Positions 9,246 through 18,934 are shown, counted from the first letter of the stretch. The stretch is 64,000 nucleotides of DNA from Pseudomonas fluorescens (GCA_902825215.1 LR782234.1:5721001-5785000), one strand, 5' to 3'. Notes: generated by a model from the letters alone, not told the origin. Numbers and translations are program-made.

Positions 9246-10582
9246 TGAGCATTTCGAAGAATCCGTCCGACGCCTTCAAGGTCATGGTCGATTGGCTGCG
9301 CGACAGCGTGCGCGAGCCGGAGCAGTTCACCCTCAGCTACGCCGCCGAAGCCTCGGCGTTCGTGCGCTTCAATCACGCCAAGGTGCGCCAGGCCGGGCAA
9401 GTGCAACAGGCCAACGTCATTCTGAAGCTGATCAATGACGGTCGCCACGCCGACTTGCAAGTGACCCTGTCCGGCGATCAGGAAGGCGATCTGCGCAGGC
9501 TCGGCGAAGGCCTGCAACAACTGCGCGAAACCCTGCCGCTGTTGCCGCAGGACCCGTACCTGCTGCTCAACCACAACGGCTGGCAGAGCAAGAATGTGCA
9601 GGAGCATCCGCTGCCGGACACCGAACAGGTTGTGGATGAAATCTGCGCTGCTGCTGAAGGTCTGGATCTCGTCGGTTTCTACGCCGCCGGGCCGATCAGC
9701 CGTGGCTTCGCCAGCTCAGCGGGGGCGTTCGGCTGGCATCAGGCCAACAGCTTCAATTTCGATTTCAGCCTGTTCCATGAAAACGGCGAAGCGGTGAAGG
9801 CCAGCTACGCCGGGCATGACTGGAGCAGCGAAGGATTCGCCAAACGCTTCGCTCAGGCGCGCGAGCAGCTTGAGTTTCTCGGTCGACCGTTACGCACATT
9901 GGCACCGGGACAGTACCGCGCCTACCTGGCACCGGCGGCGCTGGAAGAAATCATGGGCATGCTCAGTTGGGGCGGGTTTTCGGCACAGTCGATTGCCAGC
10001 AAAAGCAGCCCGCTGCAGAAGTTGTATGTAGGCGATCAAACGTTCAGCCCACTGGTGTCGCTGGACGAGAAAGTCAGCACTTCGCTGAGCCCGGCGTTTT
10101 CCGGTGAAGGTTATCCGCGCAGCGATTTGCGCCTGATTGTCGAGGGCAAGGCTGGCGATCAACTGGTCGGCTCGCGCAGTGCCGCCGAATATGGCCTGGC
10201 GGCGAACGGCGCGGGCGGCGGTGAAATGCCCAGTGCGTTGAACATGGCCGCCGGTGACTTGGCGCAGGAACAGATCCTCCAGCAGTTGGGCACCGGGCTG
10301 TACATCAGCAACCTGTGGTACCTGAACTACTCGGATCAACCGGCTGCACGCATGACCGGCATGACCCGCTTCGCGACCTTCTGGGTCGAGAACGGCGAAA
10401 TCCAGGCACCGGTCAGCACCATGCGTTTCGACGACAGCGCCTACAACCTGCTCGGTTCGCAGCTGGAAGCGTTGACCGCCGAGCGTGAGTTGCTGCTGTC
10501 GGCCAGTACCTATAGCCAGCGCAACACCTCGTCATCGCTGCTACCGGGGGCATTGGTCAGCCGGCTGACCCTGACCCTCTGA
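9245..10582 (+). CDS. TldE/PmbA-family partner protein
   Basis: The 445-residue partner of the TldD-like protein. TldE proteins lack the metal-binding HExxxH and form a heterodimer with TldD; no HExxxH is seen here. The central stretch SQSIASKSSPLQKL and the closing beta-rich part NGEIQAPVSTMRFDD are typical PmbA/TldE features. The start codon overlaps the upstream stop (TGATG), which argues for stoichiometric synthesis. A REPIN lies directly downstream. Confidence 0.9.
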   Translation: MSISKNPSDAFKVMVDWLRDSVREPEQFTLSYAAEASAFVRFNHAKVRQAGQVQQANVILKLINDGRHADLQVTLSGDQEGDLRRLGEGLQQLRETLPLLPQDPYLLLNHNGWQSKNVQEHPLPDTEQVVDEICAAAEGLDLVGFYAAGPISRGFASSAGAFGWHQANSFNFDFSLFHENGEAVKASYAGHDWSSEGFAKRFAQAREQLEFLGRPLRTLAPGQYRAYLAPAALEEIMGMLSWGGFSAQSIASKSSPLQKLYVGDQTFSPLVSLDEKVSTSLSPAFSGEGYPRSDLRLIVEGKAGDQLVGSRSAAEYGLAANGAGGGEMPSALNMAAGDLAQEQILQQLGTGLYISNLWYLNYSDQPAARMTGMTRFATFWVENGEIQAPVSTMRFDDSAYNLLGSQLEALTAERELLLSASTYSQRNTSSSLLPGALVSRLTLTL

Positions 10583-10601
10583 CACCGCAACACCGCAACA
10601 C

Positions 10602-10691
10602 CTGTGGGAGCTGGCTTGCCAGCGATGAGGACATCAGATTCAACATCTGTTTGCCTGGAAATCCGCCATCGCTGGCAAGCCAGCTCCCACA
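10602..10691. repeat. REPIN, CTGTGGGAGCTGGCTTGCCAGCGATG family
   Basis: Two inverted copies of the palindromic arm CTGTGGGAGCTGGCTTGCC flank about 40 bases of unique sequence. Other members lie at 14984-15076, 18935-19027 and 31548-31638. Confidence 0.85.
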
Positions 10692-10735
10692 CTGACTGCG
10701 CTCGACGCCGAACATGCACTGACACACGAGGTTCC

Positions 10736-12163
10736 ATGCCCAACCGCCCGCCTCTCGACGCCATCACCGCCCGCTGGTTGCCGTGGGTCGTCGCCATTGC
10801 GTTTTTCATGCAGTCCCTCGACGGGACCATTCTCAACACCGCCCTGCCGGCAATGGCCCGCGACCTGGCCGAAGACCCGTTGCGGATGCAGGGCGTGATC
10901 ATTGCCTACATGCTCACCGTGGCCTTGCTGATTCCGGCTTCGGGGTGGATCGCCGACCGTTTCGGCACCAAGAAAATTTTCTTTGGCGCGATTTTGCTGT
11001 TCAGCTTCGGCTCGTTGCTCTGCGCCTTGTCCAGCAGCCTGAGCATGCTGATCGGCGCACGGGTGATTCAAGGCCTCGGCGGTGCGCTGATGCTGCCGGT
11101 CGGGCGGCTGGTGGTGCTGCGCGCCTACCCCCGCTCGGAGCTGGTGCGAATCATGGGCTTCATCACCATCCCCGGATTGCTCGGCCCCCTGATCGGCCCG
11201 ACCATGGGCGGCTGGATGGTCGAGTACCTGACGTGGCACTGGATCTTCCTGATCAATCTGCCGGTCGGGGTGATCGGTTGCTACGCGGTATGGAAGTTCA
11301 TCCCCGACCTGCGCGGCAGCGAACGCACGCGCTTCGATAGCCTGGGCTTTTTGCTGTTCGGCGCGGCGATGATCCTCATCACCATTGCCATGGAAGGTCT
11401 CGGTGAACTGCACCTGCCGCACCTGCGGGTGATGTTGCTGCTGTTCGCCGGCATGGCCTGTCTGGCAGCGTACTGGTTACGCGCCGGGCACATCGACAAT
11501 CCCTTGTTCGCACCGTCGCTGTTCAAGACCCGCACCTTTGCCGTCGGCATTCTCGGCAATCTGTTCGCCCGCCTGGGCAGCGGCGCCCTGCCGTTCCTGG
11601 TGCCGTTGCTGCTGCAAGTGGCGCTGGGTTATTCGCCGTCGCAAGCGGGGATGAGCATGCTGCCGCTGGCCGCGGCGGCGATGATCGCCAAGTGGGTGGC
11701 GCGGCCGCTGATCGAACGCCTCGGTTATCGCATCGTCCTGACTGGCAACACCCTGGCGCTGGGGATCATGCTGGCGAGCATGGCGCTGGTCAGCGAGCAG
11801 ACGCCGTACTGGCTGCTGCTGTGCCTGCTGGCGGTGCTCGGCGCGATCAACTCGTTGCAGTTCACGGCGATGAACACGGTGACGCTGATCGACCTCGACG
11901 ACGCCAGCGCCAGCAGCGGCAACAGCCTGTTGTCGGTGGTTGCGCAGTTGTCGCTGAGCCTGGGCGTGGCCTGTGCCGGTGCGCTGCTCGGCGGGTTTAC
12001 CGCGCAGATCGGCAACGACGGCGTGGACACCGTGCTCGGTGCGTTCCAGCTGACCTTCGTCACGGTGGGCGTGATGGCGATGCTCGCCGCGACGATTTTC
12101 TCGCAGCTGTCGAAGGAAGACGGCCGCCGGCCGAAACGTCCGGAACAGCACATCGAACATTGA
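10736..12163 (+). CDS. MFS exporter, DHA2 (EmrB/MdtD-like) family
   Basis: A 475-residue inner-membrane drug:proton antiporter-type protein with about 14 hydrophobic segments. The DHA2 fingerprints are visible: MQSLDGTILNTALPAMA in TM1, the loop motif GWIADRFGTKKIF after TM2, and GLLGPLIGPTMGGWMVE in TM5 (antiporter motif C). Length and sequence fit the MdtD-type multidrug exporters. The substrate cannot be read from sequence. It stands alone between a REPIN and dbpA. Confidence 0.88.
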   Translation: MPNRPPLDAITARWLPWVVAIAFFMQSLDGTILNTALPAMARDLAEDPLRMQGVIIAYMLTVALLIPASGWIADRFGTKKIFFGAILLFSFGSLLCALSSSLSMLIGARVIQGLGGALMLPVGRLVVLRAYPRSELVRIMGFITIPGLLGPLIGPTMGGWMVEYLTWHWIFLINLPVGVIGCYAVWKFIPDLRGSERTRFDSLGFLLFGAAMILITIAMEGLGELHLPHLRVMLLLFAGMACLAAYWLRAGHIDNPLFAPSLFKTRTFAVGILGNLFARLGSGALPFLVPLLLQVALGYSPSQAGMSMLPLAAAAMIAKWVARPLIERLGYRIVLTGNTLALGIMLASMALVSEQTPYWLLLCLLAVLGAINSLQFTAMNTVTLIDLDDASASSGNSLLSVVAQLSLSLGVACAGALLGGFTAQIGNDGVDTVLGAFQLTFVTVGVMAMLAATIFSQLSKEDGRRPKRPEQHIEH

Positions 12164-12243
12164 TCGCTGTTCGTCCAGAACTTTCGAAGAAAGTGGCACG
12201 GGGCTGCTACACTGCGCGACATTTTGTTTTGCAGGCCCGTCCC

Positions 12244-13629
12244 GTGACCACCATCGCCACCGCTTTTAATACTCTGCCCCTGTCCGCCGCCATGCTGGCT
12301 AACCTCGAATCACTCGGTTATGCCCAGATGACGCCGATCCAGGCGCAGAGCTTGCCGGTGATCCTCAAGGGGATGGACCTGATCGCCCAGGCCAAGACCG
12401 GCAGCGGCAAGACCGCCGCGTTCGGCATCGGCCTGCTCAACCCTATCAACCCGCGCTACTTCGGTTGCCAGGCGCTGGTGATCTGCCCGACCCGTGAGCT
12501 GGCCGACCAGGTTGCCAAGGAAGTGCGCCGTCTGGCCCGCGCCGAAGACAACATCAAGGTCCTGACCCTGTGCGGCGGCGTGTCGTTCGGCCCGCAAATC
12601 GCTTCGCTGGAGCACGGCGCGCACATCATCGTCGGCACCCCGGGGCGCATTCAGCAGCACTTGCGCAAGGGTTCGCTGGTGCTTGATGGCCTGAACACGC
12701 TGATCCTCGACGAAGCCGACCGCATGCTCGACATGGGTTTCTACGACGCCATCGAAGACATCATCGTCAAGACCCCGGAGCGCCGTCAGACCCTGCTGTT
12801 CTCGGCCACCTACCCGGTGGGCATCAAGCAACTGGCCTCGAAGTTCATGCGGGACCCGCAAACGGTGAAAGCCGAAGCGTTCCACGATGACACCCAGATC
12901 GAGCAGCGCTTCTACGAGATCTCCCCGGAAGATCGCATGAGCGCAGTGACCAAAGTCCTCCACCACTTCCGTCCGGCCTCGTGCGTGGCGTTCTGCTTCA
13001 CCAAGCAGCAAGTGCAGGAAACCGTCGATCACCTGACCGCCAAGGGCATTTCTGCGGTCGGCCTGCACGGCGATCTGGAACAGCGTGATCGCGATCAGGT
13101 GCTGGCGATGTTCGCCAACCGCAGCACCTCGGTGCTGGTCGCCACCGACGTTGCCGCCCGAGGTCTGGACATCGATGCGCTGGACATGGTGATCAACGTC
13201 GAGCTGGCCCGCGATTCGGAAATCCACATTCACCGCGTTGGCCGTACCGGTCGTGCGGGCGAAAAAGGCATTGCCATCAGCCTCGTCGCACCGGGCGAAG
13301 CGCACCGCGCGCAAGCCATCGAACAACTGCAGAAATCACCGCTGAACTGGGACCAGATCGATAACCTCAAGTCCCAGGGCCTGGCACCGCTGCAACCGCC
13401 GATGACCACTCTGTGCATCGGCGCCGGGCGCAAAGACAAAGTGCGCCCGGGCGACATTCTTGGCGCGTTGACGGGCGAAGCCGGTATTCCCGGTGCGCAG
13501 GTGGGCAAGATTGCGATCTTCGATTTCCAGGCCTACGTCGCCGTGGAACGTACCGTGGCCATGCAGGCCTTGCAGCGTCTGAACGACGGCAAGATCAAGG
13601 GCCGCTCGTTGCGCGTACGCATCCTCTGA
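12244..13629 (+). CDS. dbpA: ATP-dependent RNA helicase DbpA
   Basis: A DEAD-box helicase that in E. coli is activated by helix 92 of 23S rRNA during 50S assembly. The 461-residue protein has the Q motif, Walker A AKTGSGKT, PTRELA, DEAD in ILDEADRMLD, SAT, and the C-terminal HRVGRTGRAG. It ends with the DbpA RNA-binding (RRM-like) domain (about residues 385-461, IGKIAIFDFQAYVAVER-like core). I use the GTG at 12244 because protein homology begins there (VTTIATAFNTLPL); the longer frame overlaps the MFS gene. Confidence 0.94.
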   Translation: MTTIATAFNTLPLSAAMLANLESLGYAQMTPIQAQSLPVILKGMDLIAQAKTGSGKTAAFGIGLLNPINPRYFGCQALVICPTRELADQVAKEVRRLARAEDNIKVLTLCGGVSFGPQIASLEHGAHIIVGTPGRIQQHLRKGSLVLDGLNTLILDEADRMLDMGFYDAIEDIIVKTPERRQTLLFSATYPVGIKQLASKFMRDPQTVKAEAFHDDTQIEQRFYEISPEDRMSAVTKVLHHFRPASCVAFCFTKQQVQETVDHLTAKGISAVGLHGDLEQRDRDQVLAMFANRSTSVLVATDVAARGLDIDALDMVINVELARDSEIHIHRVGRTGRAGEKGIAISLVAPGEAHRAQAIEQLQKSPLNWDQIDNLKSQGLAPLQPPMTTLCIGAGRKDKVRPGDILGALTGEAGIPGAQVGKIAIFDFQAYVAVERTVAMQALQRLNDGKIKGRSLRVRIL

Positions 13630-13643
13630 GGACTGCGTAGATT

Positions 13644-13756
13644 GATCGTTCCCACGCTCCGCGTGGGAATGCATCCTGTGACGCTCCGCGTCACGTCTTG
13701 AAAGCGGACGCAGAGCGTCCATGGCGGCATTCCCACGCAGAGCGTGGGAACGATCA
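13644..13756. repeat. REPIN-type compound palindrome, copy 3
   Basis: Third copy of the GATCGTTCCCACGC family. An ATG at 13698 inside it is in frame with the next gene but belongs to the repeat, so it is not used as a start. Confidence 0.85.
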
Positions 13757-13775
13757 TTTGTGTGAGGACACCGTT

Positions 13776-14954
13776 TTGCGCTCTACCGAAGTCGTGATCA
13801 TTGGCGCTGGCGCCGCTGGGTTGATGTGTGCACTGACCGCCGCCGGGCGCGGGCGTCAGGTGTTGCTGCTCGATCACGCGAACAAGGCCGGCAAGAAAAT
13901 CCTCATGTCGGGCGGTGGCCGCTGCAACTTCACCAATATGTACACCGAGCCGGGCAATTTCCTTTCGCAGAATCCGCATTTCTGCAAATCGGCACTGGCG
14001 CGTTACACCCAGTGGGATTTCATCGGCATGGTCGGCAAGCACGGCGTGCCGTACCACGAGAAAAAACTCGGTCAGCTGTTCTGCGATAACAAATCCAGCG
14101 ACATCCTCGAAATGCTCCTCGACGAGTGCGATCAGGCTGGCGTCGAGTTGCACCTCGACACGTCGATCCAGACGATCGAGAAAGTCGACAGCGGTTACCT
14201 GCTCGACACCACGCTGGGCCAGGTGCAGTGCCAGTCGCTGGTGATCGCCACCGGCGGCTTGTCGATCCCGACGCTGGGCGCCACCGGTTTTGGCTATCAG
14301 GTAGCGAAACAGTTCGGCCATGAATTGCTGCCGACCCGTGCCGGGCTGGTGCCGTTCACTATCACCGACCAGCTCAAGGAATTGTGCACCGAGCTGTCCG
14401 GCACGTCGGTGGATTGTCTGGTCAGCTGCAACGAGCAGAGCTTTCGCGAAAACATCCTGTTCACCCACCGCGGCCTCAGCGGCCCGGCGATTCTGCAGAT
14501 TTCCTCATTCTGGGAATCCGGCGACACGGTGGAAATCAACCTGCTGCCGGATCACGACGCGGCGAGCTGGCTGCAGCAGCAAGTGGCCGAACGCCCGAAC
14601 AGCGAGCTGAAAACTTTGCTTGGTGAGATCTTCACCAAGAAGATGGCCAATTTGCTGGCAGACAACTGGTTCGTCTCCAAACCGATGAAGCAGTACACCC
14701 ACGCCGAACTGGCCGAGATCGCCGACAAGCTGGGCAGCTGGAAAGTCGTGCCGGCGGGCACCGAAGGCTATCGCACGGCCGAGGTGACGCTGGGTGGCGT
14801 GGATACTCGCGAAGTTTCGTCGAAGACCATGGAATCGCTGAAAAGCCCCGGCCTGTATTTCATCGGCGAAGTGCTCGACGTCACCGGGCATCTGGGCGGG
14901 TTCAACTTTCAGTGGGCGTGGGCGTCCGGCTACGCGGCTGCGCAGTACGTCTGA
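13776..14954 (+). CDS. HI0933/YhiN-family flavoprotein (NAD(P)/FAD-dependent oxidoreductase)
   Basis: A 392-residue flavoprotein of the HI0933/BaiN family, cytoplasmic and with poorly defined physiological substrates. The N-terminus has the Rossmann FAD motif VVIIGAGAAGLMCAL and the family signature KILMSGGGRCNFTN. The C-terminus has the second nucleotide loop GLYFIGEVLDVTGHLGGFN. I use the TTG at 13776: GAGGA lies 7 bases upstream and the FAD motif begins at once. Longer starts fall inside the REPIN. Confidence 0.88.
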   Translation: MRSTEVVIIGAGAAGLMCALTAAGRGRQVLLLDHANKAGKKILMSGGGRCNFTNMYTEPGNFLSQNPHFCKSALARYTQWDFIGMVGKHGVPYHEKKLGQLFCDNKSSDILEMLLDECDQAGVELHLDTSIQTIEKVDSGYLLDTTLGQVQCQSLVIATGGLSIPTLGATGFGYQVAKQFGHELLPTRAGLVPFTITDQLKELCTELSGTSVDCLVSCNEQSFRENILFTHRGLSGPAILQISSFWESGDTVEINLLPDHDAASWLQQQVAERPNSELKTLLGEIFTKKMANLLADNWFVSKPMKQYTHAELAEIADKLGSWKVVPAGTEGYRTAEVTLGGVDTREVSSKTMESLKSPGLYFIGEVLDVTGHLGGFNFQWAWASGYAAAQYV

Positions 14955-14983
14955 TCCCATTCTCTCGAATGTGAAATGCAATC

Positions 14984-15076
14984 TCTGTGGGAGCTGGCTT
15001 GCCAGCGATGAGGCCGGTACATCCAACATCAATGTTGAATGTCAGACCGCCATCGCTGGCAAGCCAGCTCCCACAG
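14984..15076. repeat. REPIN, CTGTGGGAGCTGGCTTGCCAGCGATG family
   Basis: Inverted pair of the same arms as at 10602-10691, separated by about 40 bases that include a small ATCCAACATcaATGTTGAAT inverted repeat. Confidence 0.85.
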
Positions 15077-15217
15077 GGATATGTACGCCATTCGAGATTT
15101 AGTTCGGCACAAGATCTCAAAGGAACACTTTTTGCTGTCAGATGTGCTCGGCGCCATTGCGTCGGCGTCATTACTGGCTCAATTTAGCGGCATCGCCTCG
15201 GAAGGCCTTCGCACTTC

Positions 15218-17392
15218 ATGTCCTCGACCTCGTTTCGTCAGTCTTTGCGGCGCCTGTGGGCGCTGGATAAATTCAGCTATAGCGTGCGGGTGTTTATCGC
15301 CCTGACCGGCAGCATGGCGCTGTGCTGGTATCAGGATGAAATGGGCCTGCTGATCCCGTTGTTCCTCGGCATCATCGCCAGCGCCCTGGCCGAAACCGAC
15401 GACAGTTGGCAGGGCCGCCTCAATGCCCTCGCGGTGACGCTGGTGTGTTTCAGCATCGCCGCGCTGTCGGTGGAATTGCTGTTCCCCTACCCGATCATTT
15501 TCGCCGTGGCCCTGGCGCTGGCCAGTTTTGGCCTGACCATGCTCGGTGCACTCGGCGAGCGTTATGGGGCGATTGCCTCGGCAACCTTGATCCTGTCCGT
15601 GTACACGATGATCGGCGTCGATCAGCGTGGCGGCGCGGTTACCGATTTCTGGCATGAGCCAATGCTGCTGGTCGCCGGTGCGGCGTGGTACGGCTTGCTC
15701 TCGGTGCTGTGGCAGGCGCTGTTTTCCAATCAGCCAGTGCAGCAGAGTCTGGCGCGGTTGTTCCGTGAGCTGGGTTTTTATCTGAAGCTGAAGTCGTCGC
15801 TGTTCGAGCCGATCCGGCAGATGGATGTCGAAGCCCGGCGTCTGGAACTGGCGCAGCAGAATGGCCGTGTGGTTGCCGCGCTCAACACCGCCAAGGAAAT
15901 CATTCTGCACCGGGTCGGCAACGGTCGCCCCGGGTCGAAAGTCAGCCGCTACCTGAAGCTGTACTTCCTTGCTCAAGACATCCACGAACGCGCCAGCTCT
16001 TCGCACTATCCGTACAACGCCCTCGCCGAGGCGTTCTTTCACAGTGACGTGCTGTTCCGCTGCCAGCGTCTGTTGCGCCAGCAAGGCAAGGCCTGCCGCG
16101 CGCTGGCCGAATCGATCCAGATGCGCCAGCCCTTCGTTTATGACGCGAGTTTCGCCGAAGCCCTGGGCGATCTGCACGCCTCCCTCGAACACTTGCGCAT
16201 CCAGAGCAATCCGGCATGGCGCGGTTTGCTCCGCTCGTTGCGCGCACTGGCGGCCAACCTTGGCACCCTCGACCGTTTGCTCAGCGATGCGAGCAACCCC
16301 GATGCCTTGGCCGATGCGACCGACAGCAGCCTGCTCGACCGCTCGCCGCGCAATCTCAAAGACGTGTGGATTCGCCTGCGCACCCAGCTGACGCCGACCT
16401 CGTTGCTGTTCCGCCATGCCCTGCGCCTGCCACTGGCGCTGAGTATTGGTTACGGCATGGTGCACCTGATTCACCCGTCGCAAGGTTACTGGATCATTCT
16501 CACCACGCTGTTCGTCTGCCAGCCGAACTACGGCGCGACGCGGCGCAAACTCGGTCAGCGGATTTTCGGCACAGCGATCGGCCTGACGGTGGCGTGGGCG
16601 CTGTTCGACCTGTTCCCCAATCCGCTGGTGCAGTCGTGTTTCGCCATCGCCGCCGGGGTGGTGTTCTTTACCAACCGCACCACGCGCTACACCCTGGCGA
16701 CAGCGGCAATCACCATCATGGTGCTGTTCTGCTTCAACCAGGTCGGCGATGGCTACGGGCTGTTCCTGCCACGCCTGTTCGATACCTTGCTTGGCAGCCT
16801 GATCGCCGGGCTGGCGGTGTTCCTGTTCCTGCCGGACTGGCAGGGCCGACGCCTGAACAAAGTGCTGGCCAACACCCTGACCTGCAACAGCATCTATCTG
16901 CGCCAGATCATGCAGCAATACGCCGCCGGCAAGAGCGACGACCTCGCCTATCGCCTGGCCCGCCGCAACGCGCACAACGCCGACGCGGCGCTATCCACGA
17001 CGCTGGCGAACATGCTGATGGAGCCGGGGCATTTCCGTAAGGAAGCGGATGTCGGCTTCCGCTTTCTGGTGCTCTCGCACACCCTGCTGAGTTACCTGTC
17101 AGGGCTGGGCGCACACCGCGAGACGCAATTGCCGGCGGATGTTCGCGAGCATTTGATCGACGGCGCCGGGGTGAAGCTGGCGGCGAGCATCGACGAAATC
17201 GCCCAGGGGCTGGCGAGCAAACAGCCGATTGCGATTCAGAGCGATGAGGAAGAAGCGCTGGCCAATGAGCTGGAGCAAATGCCTGATGAGATCGATGAAG
17301 GCCAGCGTCTGGTGCAGACGCAGCTGGCGCTGATCTGCCGGCAGTTGGGGCCGTTGCGCACGCTCGCGGCGCACCTGATCAAGGAGGTTTAG
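15218..17392 (+). CDS. YccS-like FUSC-family inner-membrane protein
   Basis: A 724-residue membrane protein with two clusters of transmembrane helices (about residues 25-165 and 390-535), each followed by a hydrophilic domain. This is the arrangement of YccS/YhfK and the fusaric-acid-resistance-like superfamily. Its function is not established; related proteins are associated with efflux. The first cluster begins FIALTGSMALCWYQDEMGL and the second RHALRLPLALSIGYGMVHLI. It ends just before a tandem-repeat block. Confidence 0.88.
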   Translation: MSSTSFRQSLRRLWALDKFSYSVRVFIALTGSMALCWYQDEMGLLIPLFLGIIASALAETDDSWQGRLNALAVTLVCFSIAALSVELLFPYPIIFAVALALASFGLTMLGALGERYGAIASATLILSVYTMIGVDQRGGAVTDFWHEPMLLVAGAAWYGLLSVLWQALFSNQPVQQSLARLFRELGFYLKLKSSLFEPIRQMDVEARRLELAQQNGRVVAALNTAKEIILHRVGNGRPGSKVSRYLKLYFLAQDIHERASSSHYPYNALAEAFFHSDVLFRCQRLLRQQGKACRALAESIQMRQPFVYDASFAEALGDLHASLEHLRIQSNPAWRGLLRSLRALAANLGTLDRLLSDASNPDALADATDSSLLDRSPRNLKDVWIRLRTQLTPTSLLFRHALRLPLALSIGYGMVHLIHPSQGYWIILTTLFVCQPNYGATRRKLGQRIFGTAIGLTVAWALFDLFPNPLVQSCFAIAAGVVFFTNRTTRYTLATAAITIMVLFCFNQVGDGYGLFLPRLFDTLLGSLIAGLAVFLFLPDWQGRRLNKVLANTLTCNSIYLRQIMQQYAAGKSDDLAYRLARRNAHNADAALSTTLANMLMEPGHFRKEADVGFRFLVLSHTLLSYLSGLGAHRETQLPADVREHLIDGAGVKLAASIDEIAQGLASKQPIAIQSDEEEALANELEQMPDEIDEGQRLVQTQLALICRQLGPLRTLAAHLIKEV

Positions 17393-17396
17393 CCGC

Positions 17397-17480
17397 AAGC
17401 TACAAGCTACAAGCTACAAGCTACAAGCTACAAGCGTGTCCGCTTTTAGCTTGAAGCTTGAGGCTCGAAACTTGAAGCTG
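17397..17480. repeat. CTACAAG heptamer array and inverted AAGCTTGAAGC tail
   Basis: Five perfect tandem copies of the 7-mer CTACAAG (17400-17434) are followed by AGCTTGAAGCTTGAGGC words that can pair back with them. It sits between the convergent YccS-like and binding-protein genes and may act as a terminator-like hairpin. A related sequence lies between betB and betA. Confidence 0.75.
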
Positions 17481-17484
17481 CCGT

Positions 17485-18222
17485 TCACATCCCATGCTCA
17501 CGCAGCAGCTTTTCATAACTGCCATCCGCCTTCATTGCTGCAATCGCCTTATCGAACCCCGCAATAATCTGTTCATGCTGAGGATTCTTCAGGCTGACCA
17601 AAATATGCAGGCTGTTCTCGCTCAGCGGCTTGGGCAGGAATTCCACTGAATTGCGCACCTTGGCTGACTCGCGCGCCAGGTAATACTTGGCCACGTATTC
17701 GTCTTCCAGGGTCAACTTGACCCGATCCGCCGCGAGCATGCGCACGCCCATGGCGAAGTTATGCACCGGGACTTTCTGCATCGCCGTGTCGGCATCGAAC
17801 ACCGCCGAATAGGCGTAGCCGCGCACCACCGCAATCGGATAGGTGTGCAGCTCCTGCAAATTGCTGTAATCGATCGGCGCGTCTTTGCGCTTGAGGAAGC
17901 GAATCCGGTTGGTCAGATATTCGCCGGAGAATTGCCCGTAGCGGGTGCGGTCTTCGTTGTACCAGGCGTTGACCAGCACGTCGTAACGGCCTTCGTCGAT
18001 GCCGAGCAGGGCCCGCGCCCATGGCACCTGTTCATAACCGCTGGCGTAACCGGCCCGGGCCAGCGCAGTGCTGACGATATCGGTGGCGAGGCCACCATTG
18101 ACCAGCGTGTCGTCGGTAAAGGGTGGCCAATGATCGAATACCAGTCGCAGCTTCTGCGCTGTCGCATCCTGGCCCAGCAACAGCAGTCCGGTCAAAGCCA
18201 TGGCTTGAAGCAATCGCGGCAT
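17485..18222 (-). CDS. Periplasmic solute-binding protein (SBP_bac_3, amino-acid type)
   Basis: A 245-residue secreted protein. An N-terminal signal peptide (about residues 1-22, hydrophobic ALTGLLLLG then ATAQ) precedes a family 3 solute-binding fold that starts LRLVFDHWPPFT. The motif GRYDVLVNAWYNEDR sits where this family contacts the substrate's amino and carboxyl groups. No permease or ATPase gene is adjacent, so it is an orphan binding protein. It could serve a distant transporter or have a sensing role. Its ligand is unknown. Confidence 0.82.
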   Translation of the reverse strand: MPRLLQAMALTGLLLLGQDATAQKLRLVFDHWPPFTDDTLVNGGLATDIVSTALARAGYASGYEQVPWARALLGIDEGRYDVLVNAWYNEDRTRYGQFSGEYLTNRIRFLKRKDAPIDYSNLQELHTYPIAVVRGYAYSAVFDADTAMQKVPVHNFAMGVRMLAADRVKLTLEDEYVAKYYLARESAKVRNSVEFLPKPLSENSLHILVSLKNPQHEQIIAGFDKAIAAMKADGSYEKLLREHGM

Positions 18223-18475
18223 GCTTGAACATCCTCAGCGGGCAACTGCCCGACGTCTTCACGTCAAAAAACCAAGACCCTCTACCGGCAAAACCCAGGC
18301 ACTAACATTAGCTCATTACAACCCGTGCACAGCGCTCTTGAGCAGATTACACAAAGTCGGCACGGCTGCGCGAAAGGAATGATGGCATTTTGACCTTTAT
18401 CACAGACGCTTACGCCATAAAGACATCTGTGTCGCGTGCGCTTAGTATCGGGCGACACGAACAAGGAATCGGCAA

Positions 18476-18928
18476 ATGACAATCGAGTGGATCTGCAAAC
18501 ATCACAGCGATCTGGGCAAGGAACAGCTGTACGCGCTTCTGAAACTGCGCTCGGAAGTCTTCGTCGTCGAACAGAAATGCGCCTATCCCGATCTCGACGG
18601 CCAGGACCTCGACGGCGACACCCATCACCTGATGGGCTGGGAGAACGACCAACTGGTCGCCTACCTGCGCTTGCTGGATCCGCAGTCTCAGGGCGGTGAC
18701 GTGGTGATCGGTCGCGTGGTGACAGCACCGGCCGGTCGCGGCAAAGGGCTGGGGCACAAGATGATGGAGCAGGCGCTGAAACAGGCCGAGAAGCATTGGC
18801 CGCAGGTGCCAATCTACCTGTCGGCGCAGGCGCATTTGCAGGGGTATTACGGCAAGTACGGGTTTGTTGTGGCGGGTGAGGAATATCTTGAGGATGACAT
18901 TCCACATATCGGCATGCGTCGCGCCTGA
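18476..18928 (+). CDS. elaA: ElaA-like GNAT acetyltransferase
   Basis: A 150-residue member of the GNAT fold, ElaA branch, whose natural acceptor is not known. The acetyl-CoA pyrophosphate-binding loop is visible as VVTAPAGRGKGLGHKMM (about residues 78-95), and the ElaA N-terminal pattern LYALLKLRSEVFVVEQKCAY is present. AAGGA precedes the ATG. It stands alone and is followed by a REPIN. Confidence 0.88.
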   Translation: MTIEWICKHHSDLGKEQLYALLKLRSEVFVVEQKCAYPDLDGQDLDGDTHHLMGWENDQLVAYLRLLDPQSQGGDVVIGRVVTAPAGRGKGLGHKMMEQALKQAEKHWPQVPIYLSAQAHLQGYYGKYGFVVAGEEYLEDDIPHIGMRRA

Positions 18929-18934
18929 AGGCCC

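Noticed and set aside
13698..13775. Upstream ATG for the HI0933-type gene
   Set aside because: It lies inside a REPIN copy, and the TTG at 13776 has a proper ribosome-binding site and starts at the FAD motif.
15179..16975. A 598-codon open frame antisense to the YccS-like gene
   Set aside because: Gln/Arg-rich shadow with no family features and no ribosome-binding site.
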